Below, in pieces: positions 58,201 through 64,000 of a stretch of 64,000 bases of DNA (the stretch's first letter is position 1; every line of letters begins with the position of its first letter). The stretch covers positions 8,263,001 through 8,327,000 of the forward strand of contig CM020516.1 of the NCBI GenBank assembly GCA_009823395.1, read 5' to 3'. Source of the stretch: Thamnaconus septentrionalis (taxonomy: Eukaryota > Chordata > Actinopteri > Tetraodontiformes > Monacanthidae). The notes beneath the pieces were generated by a model. It searched no databases, was not told where the DNA came from, and was given only the letters and a program-made list of their open reading frames with translations. A program made the translations under genes and the position numbers.

Positions 58201-61200
58201 GGGTGGTGGTTTCTGGATAAACGTGGTGCTGGTGATGAGCTGGGGAAATGTTTGGGGTGACGGGGAGTTCTGGCTCCAGGAAGTGGGGCTCGGAGCGCAG
58301 TGCCGCAGGGGACTGCAGCTCCGCTAGAATGCTCTGATAATCTGCAGGCGACAGGATGACAAATGTAGAGACATACACACACGCGCTTACACACCAAAAG
58401 CATGCCACAAAGGAATAGAACACCAAACAAAAGAACACACCCTAAAACACACAACCATGTTCAGTGGAGAGCCGCACCACAACTTGATGTAAAAGCATGT
58501 ATTCAGACCACTAGTTGAGACGGTGATGTATTGTTAAAATCATTAAGTATTGGGCTATCAAATCCAGCACATGCTGGAAAGGTCATGAATATATTCAATA
58601 CCCTTTTCAATAAGCGTTACTGATTTTTTTTTTCTTTAATGCAAATTTAAATTAAAACTAAATTTTAACACTGTATAAAAGTGTGCATTAAGAGTGACAG
58701 TGGTCCTGTGGTAGCCTTTATATGTTACTCTTTAAATTAGCAGTTTTAGTTAACTCAACAGCTGATTTAAGTGGGACTTTTGACAAGTACCAAAATGTAG
58801 TAGATTAAATTTGACATTTAAATTTAAAAATTGGCATGACATAGAATATATTTAGATTTTTTCCATTGGGGTGATCTGTTACATGCTCATACAGGACACA
58901 GGAGTTGACAGTTGAGAGACATGAGAAAAAGAACCAGAAAAGGGAGCAGCGACTTCTAAAGTAGTATCTCCATTGAGGCGGAGTCAGTGGAAGGAGGTGC
59001 GGGGACGGATGGTGCACAGGTACACTGGCATGCAGGACAGGGGGACAAGGCGCGAAGAGGAGGCGAGGAAGGACCCGGGCTCGGGCAGCGAGAGCCAGCG
59101 GGAGAGGTCAGCAGCAGGGTGGACAAGGACAGAGGGGAAGCAGGGCGGGAGCCGCAGACCAGCTGGGTGGCGAGAGAATCTTTGCTCAGAGAGGCGGTGA
59201 CCGGAGCTGAGGTCATGTTAGTGGGTGAAGAGGTGGCCGTTAGTGTAGTGGCGGACTGTGACGGACCAATAGGAGAGGGAGTGAGGTTGTCGTTGGTGGG
59301 TGTGGCAGGATCAGAGACAGCGCAGGAAATGGCAGAAGCAGAGGAGTTTGGCTCCGCCTCCGGGGAGGCTGGAGTCGCATCGGTCAGTGCATCGGTGGGC
59401 GACGGAGCTGACGCAAAAGGAGAGGGTGTGGGCGGAGGGGTGTAAGGGATGGGCGAGAAGGGTAGCGGGGAGGTGATGAGGGGGATCGGGGAGGACGGGT
59501 GGGGAGAGTACGGTGGGGCAGGAGACGAGCAGGGGTCGGCCGAGGAAGGGCGGCGCGGCGTGACGGAGGGGGAAGGAGGGGCGAGGAAGGTGAACTGCAA
59601 CGGCTGAAAAAACGCCGGGGGCGCCAGGTCTTTCAGCAAGATGGACGACTCGTAGCTGGAGGAGCGCCGCAAAGAGAGCGGGCGGCTGTGAGGTCCAGCG
59701 GTGGCAGCGAGCGGGGTGGGCAGAGGCGTCGGGGTCAGGGCTGGGAAGAGGGGGGTTGGGCTTTGCACGATAAAGGCCGCTTCAGTGCTTCTGGGGGTTA
59801 AAGGGATGATTATGCAGACTAATGGGGTTACGGGGGGTGGCAGGGAGAGGCATATGAAAATGGCAAGAAAAACAAAAGAGAAAAAAAACAATGAATGGAT
59901 ACTGTGAAAAACATGCTTGGGTAAATACTGTTTAAACGGTGAGATGTGAGGATGGGGGAGCTGGTGAGGGGATTGGACGTTAAGGACAGGGATCGTGTGC
60001 ATATCAGCACATGACTCTTAAGTTTGTTAAGAGCTGTGATGTGCTGTTATGAGCAGCAGGTACTGCAGTGGGTGGATGGGTGATGTGACAGGAGGGGGGG
60101 AGGAGGACTAGGAGGAGGAGGAGGTCCGGTTCCACAGAAGAAGAGACTCTCATCTATCCAAGGAAGGCTCAGAGGAGCAGGAGGAGAACTAGGAGAGCTA
60201 AATTAATTTTAAAAAGCAGGGACTGAAGGGTTAAGATTATGTTTTCTACTCAACTAAGACATAACCGGCAACACATATTTAATTGCATGCATACAGCATG
60301 CAGCTAAAACGTGGCTCTAACTGAGGATTTTTCTACTCAATGACAACTGGGAACCATCTTTATACCCTGATCATTATTATTGTAATGAATGACAGATGCC
60401 AATTTATATCAGTGCAAAACTTAACGTTCTAATACAAAGATGGTTAAAAAAATCTTAGGAATGGAACATGAAGTTCAAAGCAAAACGCCACAATGAGTAG
60501 AGTGGCACTAAGAAGCAAACAAAATCAGGAATGCGTTTGGGGGAATGAGCCAGTTGTCTGTGATTTTTTTTTTTTTCTAAATCAAATGAATCTCTTTATT
60601 AGCACTTGCTATTTGGTCTATGGGTGTGAGCCATGCACTAAGACAACACAACAGGCGGCAGGAAGAGGTAAAAGGTCAGCTAAACAGAGCTAAACTTTAC
60701 CATCAGCCTGATCCCGGAATACAGCGTTATCATCGGCAAAACATCTCGTGCCTGAAATGTTACCATAGTCAAATATTGGGCCCTCCAGCAAAGTCACTAT
60801 ATCCATTCGATTGACTTTGGTCAGCACTGCAGTTAAGGCATCCGCTGTAAAAACAAAAAAAAAAACAAAAAAAATGATAGCAATGAAAGATTTTCCAACT
60901 CTCTTAACAATATGGACTATGTGAGAAACATTTAAACACAAGGAATTACGTAGCTTGAATATAAAAATAGAAAAGGTCTTACTTGTGGCATTTTTCCCTT
61001 CCCGACTGACCCATTTCTTGAGTAGCATAAAGCTCTGAGCTGTGAGAGAGTTGGGGTTCTCTAGCCTGATGTGGTTGATCTCATCCACTGTGAAGTTCAT
61101 CTCCCGGGCCAATTCTGTTATAAAAAAAACAACAAAAAACAGCCGCTACTGCAAGTACAGTTTCTGCCATGTTTTCAGCACAAGCACACACATGAACCGA

Positions 61201-64000
61201 GGGTAAGGCCTGTTGCATATAAAGTTTAAATTTGCATCTTGACTTGAGATTTATAATTGTGTTCATATTAAAAGTTTTTAAATCATATTCTTGAAGGAGC
61301 TACACAAAGCCACCAGAAGATGGCAGTAGATCACAGGTTTGTCAGACAGGAACTTTGAAACATCCCCCACCTGTCCAGCTAAGTCCCAGGTGATCTGCAA
61401 CAATGGCCATTCGCAAATCTGTTCGCTCACAAGGACTTTGGGGACCTGCAATCATAGAAAACATGGATTCATCAGCAACATGTCCCTACTGCCCCCATTG
61501 AAATTTAAGAGTAAATGAGTACATTGACAGTTGTCCTTTTCTGGCCACTTTTTCTTTGTTTCTTTATTTTAAATCTAGATTGTGTTTAAAATTGTTATCC
61601 TTTGATTAGTAAAGATACACAATTCGGCAGTTTAGATAGTGTCCAAGAGTGGCAAAAAAAGGATTTTTCACAGAAGAGACATCATGGAAACTAAAACATG
61701 TTCATATACTAAGTGGTGCTCTGTGACTGTTTGTGGTATGTATCCTCTAGGCAGGCAGTAACTGTCATGAACGCCACACAAAACAAAGCATAACATGACT
61801 CGACAAAAGACTCTCGGACTCTAGGTTAGAAAGTTCTATGTTAGAATCTAACTAGTCAACATGCGACGACGCTTTGGTGTCCTCTTCACCACCACTACTA
61901 CTACTTTAAAATAAAAGTTGACATTACAAACATATGGGAAGAAACTAGAATAGTGGACTAAGTAGCCACCCCGCAGAGACGGTCAGATAAACAGACCAGG
62001 GTCTTAAAAAAAATACAAAAAAAATACAAAACAAAACAAAACAAAACAAAAACAAACTGGTTGTGCCAGAGAACCAGTCACTACTTCTGACATGCTCGCT
62101 CTACTACAAGTACGCTAAAAAGAGTGGGGCTTGGGGGAAGAATTGGGAATCTTGCAACATAGACAATACAGTAGACAGTACATTGATGACAAAAAATAAA
62201 ATATAATTTATATGACAGCTACTGTTCTGAAGAGAATATGTAAACACGCCACAGGCATTCCATTCAATCCATTAAACGATCACAACGATGTCATGCAACT
62301 TAAAGTGAAGTATATAAATATATAGATGTATTTTAAATATAATGTGAAAGTTTTACAAACTAGGCTTGATCTCCGCGATGGGAGGCGTTCGAGACCCTGC
62401 GAGTCCCTGACTGCCCTCCTTCCCACCAGTCCGCCTACTCCTCCTGCTTCTGTCACTGCCGGAGGCCCTGTCCGTCGTCGCCACCTTTGCCCTTACGGAC
62501 GCGGCCCCGGCCTCAGCCCTCAAACCTCTACCAGACCTGGATGAGCAGGAGGGCTGGGAGGGCTGGGAGGGCTGGGAAGGCTGGGAGGCGTCCGACAGAG
62601 AGGTGCTCCGGGAGGTGCTGTCTTCCTCGGACTGCTCTGTCTGCACCTTTTTCTCCTCGTCTGATAGGTGGTCCACCAACTTTAGCGTGTCCCCGCTAAT
62701 GCCTTTAAAGTAATCGATGGTGCGCTTATAGACCTCACTAGGGTTTTCCTGTTTCTCCTGTCTAGGTGTGGCAGCAGTGGTGACATTGCTAGCCTGATGC
62801 CTGTCTTTCAGTGGGAGCCTTGAGGGCAACTGTACGGCTGTTCTGTCTCTGCGCAGTGTCTTTTTCGGCAGTGAGGAAACCCGATCTGACCCAGGCAAGC
62901 TAGCTGTGGCAGCAGAACTATTCTTTTTAACGTCCTTGATAGGTATTCTAGACCTGGGCTCAACTTTGGCAACCGCTGGCTCTCCCCTTTTTCTAACCTC
63001 AACTGTCACGGCTTGTTTGGGCTTCTGTTTGCCTATCGCTGTTCCCTGTGTGTGAAATGACCTGCCTGATGCCTTAACTGGAAGCCTGGACCTTGGCTGC
63101 TTCACTTCACCTTCTTTAACTGCCTCGTTTTTGGGCTCCTGAGCTTGACCTTTGCTGTGCACTTCCACTCCTGCCTCTACATCTCCACAACAAAGTGTTT
63201 CTATCATGCTAGCCTTCTGCAGGGTGGGCTCTGAAGAGGACTGCAAATTAAACACAACACTGCCACACTGAATGTAGTTGGCCTGAACACTGGAGGACTC
63301 AAGGTTATTGTTGTTGTTGCAGTTTTCAGAAGGGTAATCTCTTTTCTGTAACTTGGCTTCAGCTTGCCTGCTAGACTGACTCCCTGAACACTGGCTCTCG
63401 ATGCTGATGTATTCCGGCACCATCTGACCCTCTGATATTTCAGCTTTACTATCAGAGAGGTCCCCTGAGTCTTTTTTTACAGTAATAGATGCGGCTATGC
63501 CCATCTTAATAGGAGTGCGTAATTTAGGGTCAACCTTAGAGGCTGTGATTGTGCAAGAGGAGGCAGTCTCAATTATGGCTTCACACGTGGCGGCATCAGT
63601 ACCGGTATAGCCAGTGTCACTGCAAGGCTGTACAGGGTTGGATTTTGCTGTTGTTGTTGCTGCTGCTGCTGGTGGTGTTGTTGGTGTAGTGCTGCTGTCT
63701 GTGGCAGTGTCTGTAACCTTCAGCATCCCATCTACTGTGGCCCTTTCCCCCGTTTTTGACTGACAGGAGACTACCCCCTGGATCTTGCCCCCTCTACCCT
63801 TTTCCCCTGTTTTAGGGTCAGAGGAATGCTCACCAATCTGAAAAAACTGAAGCCTTTCTTCAACAAAGTCCCTCTTGCTCATGTCAATAGCACCACTGCG
63901 GGTCATCTCAAACATCTTCCCTTCATGGAATGGGAAGGGGTTAGGCTCACTAGTCGGTGTGCTCTCATCGGTTGGTGTTCGAGCAGGAGTTGTGTCGGGA
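55291..64000 (-). CDS. ank3: Ankyrin-3 (ankyrin-G), C-terminal half; continues past right edge
   Basis: Exons: >64000-62427, 61445-61371, 61114-60983, 60844-60701, 58341-56890 (frame conflict), 56700-56538, 56262-56182, 55640-55557 and 55431-55291 (stop 55293-55291). Ankyrins tie ion channels and cell-adhesion proteins to spectrin; ankyrin-G organises axon initial segments and nodes. The first exon is open to the edge for 1.57 kb, as expected for the 3' end of the giant neuronal exon. It has [19 protein letters not shown] and [14 protein letters not shown]. The next three exons encode the death domain ([36 protein letters not shown]). The tail contains [12 protein letters not shown], an acidic segment, [23 protein letters not shown] and [11 protein letters not shown] prefer ank3 to ank2 because the death-domain tail and the slc16a9-ccdc6 neighbours match ANK3. 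The tail exon needs a one-base correction or another splice to keep frame. Confidence 0.88.
55885..56072. repeat. Long purine (GAA/GGA)n tract plus (CAA)n
   Basis: About 160 nt of almost pure purine on the plus strand (GAAGAAGGAG-type, then GAA triplets), followed by (CAA)n at about 56047-56071, in the ank3 intron between exons 56262-56182 and 55640-55557. Open frames through it are artefacts. Confidence 0.9.
56340..56366. repeat. Poly-A tract
   Basis: About 26 consecutive A residues on the plus strand, in the ank3 intron upstream (minus-strand sense) of the exon at 56262-56182. Confidence 0.9.
58956..59818 (-). CDS. ank3: Candidate alternative terminal exon of ank3 (Pro/Ser/Thr-rich)
   Basis: An open frame of about 287 codons starts after a pyrimidine-rich tract and an ATTAG acceptor (59820-59819). 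Its phase (two bases, then codons) matches the upstream death-domain exon, which ends after the first base of a codon. The predicted segment has [19 protein letters not shown], then long Pro/Ser/Thr/Ala-rich sequence, and ends with a stop at 58958-58956. I found no good donor near its end, so a terminal exon fits better than a cassette. I do not recognise a homologue. Length, phase and acceptor support it; low-complexity composition weakens the case. Confidence 0.35.

Noticed and set aside
58987..59801. Plus-strand frames of 100-152 codons
   Set aside because: Antisense of the Pro/Ser/Thr-rich minus-strand frame; Gly/Glu/Arg-rich composition is the mirror of that strand.
60090..60200. Minus-strand frame reading [20 protein letters not shown] as a possible extra ank3 exon
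   Set aside because: It looks protein-like, but the available acceptors give the wrong phase (immediate stop) with the upstream exon and there is no good donor.
55291..64000. Assignment of the ankyrin gene as ank2
   Set aside because: Ankyrin-B was considered, but the [16 protein letters not shown] death-domain tail, the [13 protein letters not shown] block and the slc16a9-ccdc6 neighbours fit ank3. A phylogeny of the death domain would settle it.

Overview
The window is vertebrate nuclear DNA from a teleost fish, most likely a percomorph-like species with compact introns. The evidence is the vertebrate exon/intron structure with GT-AG introns, six recognisable vertebrate genes, many short fish-type MITEs, and long (AC)n, (GT)n and (TA)n microsatellites. 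The genes were read by joining exons at splice sites with matching phase. Nothing prokaryotic, no CRISPR array and no tRNA or rRNA gene was recognised.

Layout. 1-9.9 kb: no coding gene recognised; a GC-rich, possibly promoter-like segment (about 0.1-2.2 kb), a TIR-flanked MITE (2.25-3.3 kb) and a probable slc16a9 3'UTR (about 8.5-9.95 kb). 9.95-18.6 kb, minus strand: slc16a9 (MCT9), five coding exons plus a likely noncoding first exon. 18.6-23 kb: intergenic, repeats. 24.0-33.0 kb, minus strand: ccdc6, nine exons, complete. 33.5-35.9 kb: a telomere-motif satellite, a duplicated 0.4 kb segment and a hairpin MITE. 35.9-40.0 kb, plus strand: slc17a5 (sialin), eleven exons, complete. 43.4-45.6 kb, plus strand: eef1a1, seven coding exons, complete. 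46.9-49.2 kb, plus strand: cgas, five exons, complete. 49.3-55.3 kb: noncoding, probably ank3 3'UTR/downstream sequence on its right side. 55.3-64 kb, minus strand: the 3' half of ank3 (ankyrin-G), running off the right edge.

The genes come from two ancestral neighbourhoods. slc16a9-ccdc6-ank3, all on the minus strand, matches the human 10q21 order SLC16A9-CCDC6-ANK3. slc17a5-eef1a1-cgas, all on the plus strand, matches the co-oriented human 6q13 genes SLC17A5-EEF1A1-CGAS, with MTO1 not found. The second block sits between ccdc6 and ank3, and a roughly 0.4 kb segment is present in direct orientation at both of its edges (about 34.73-35.14 and 52.24-52.69 kb), next to an interstitial telomere-motif satellite at 33.58-34.46 kb. 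That looks like the scar of an ancient block insertion and is the most interesting structural signal here.

The genes do not form one pathway: a plasma-membrane transporter, a coiled-coil scaffold, a lysosomal sialic-acid exporter, the translation elongation GTPase, the cytosolic DNA sensor and a membrane-cytoskeleton adaptor. Gene-level points of interest are a cGAS with an AT-hook-like motif at its extreme N terminus, a GC-AG intron in eef1a1, and in ank3 a reading-frame conflict in the large tail exon plus a candidate alternative terminal exon.
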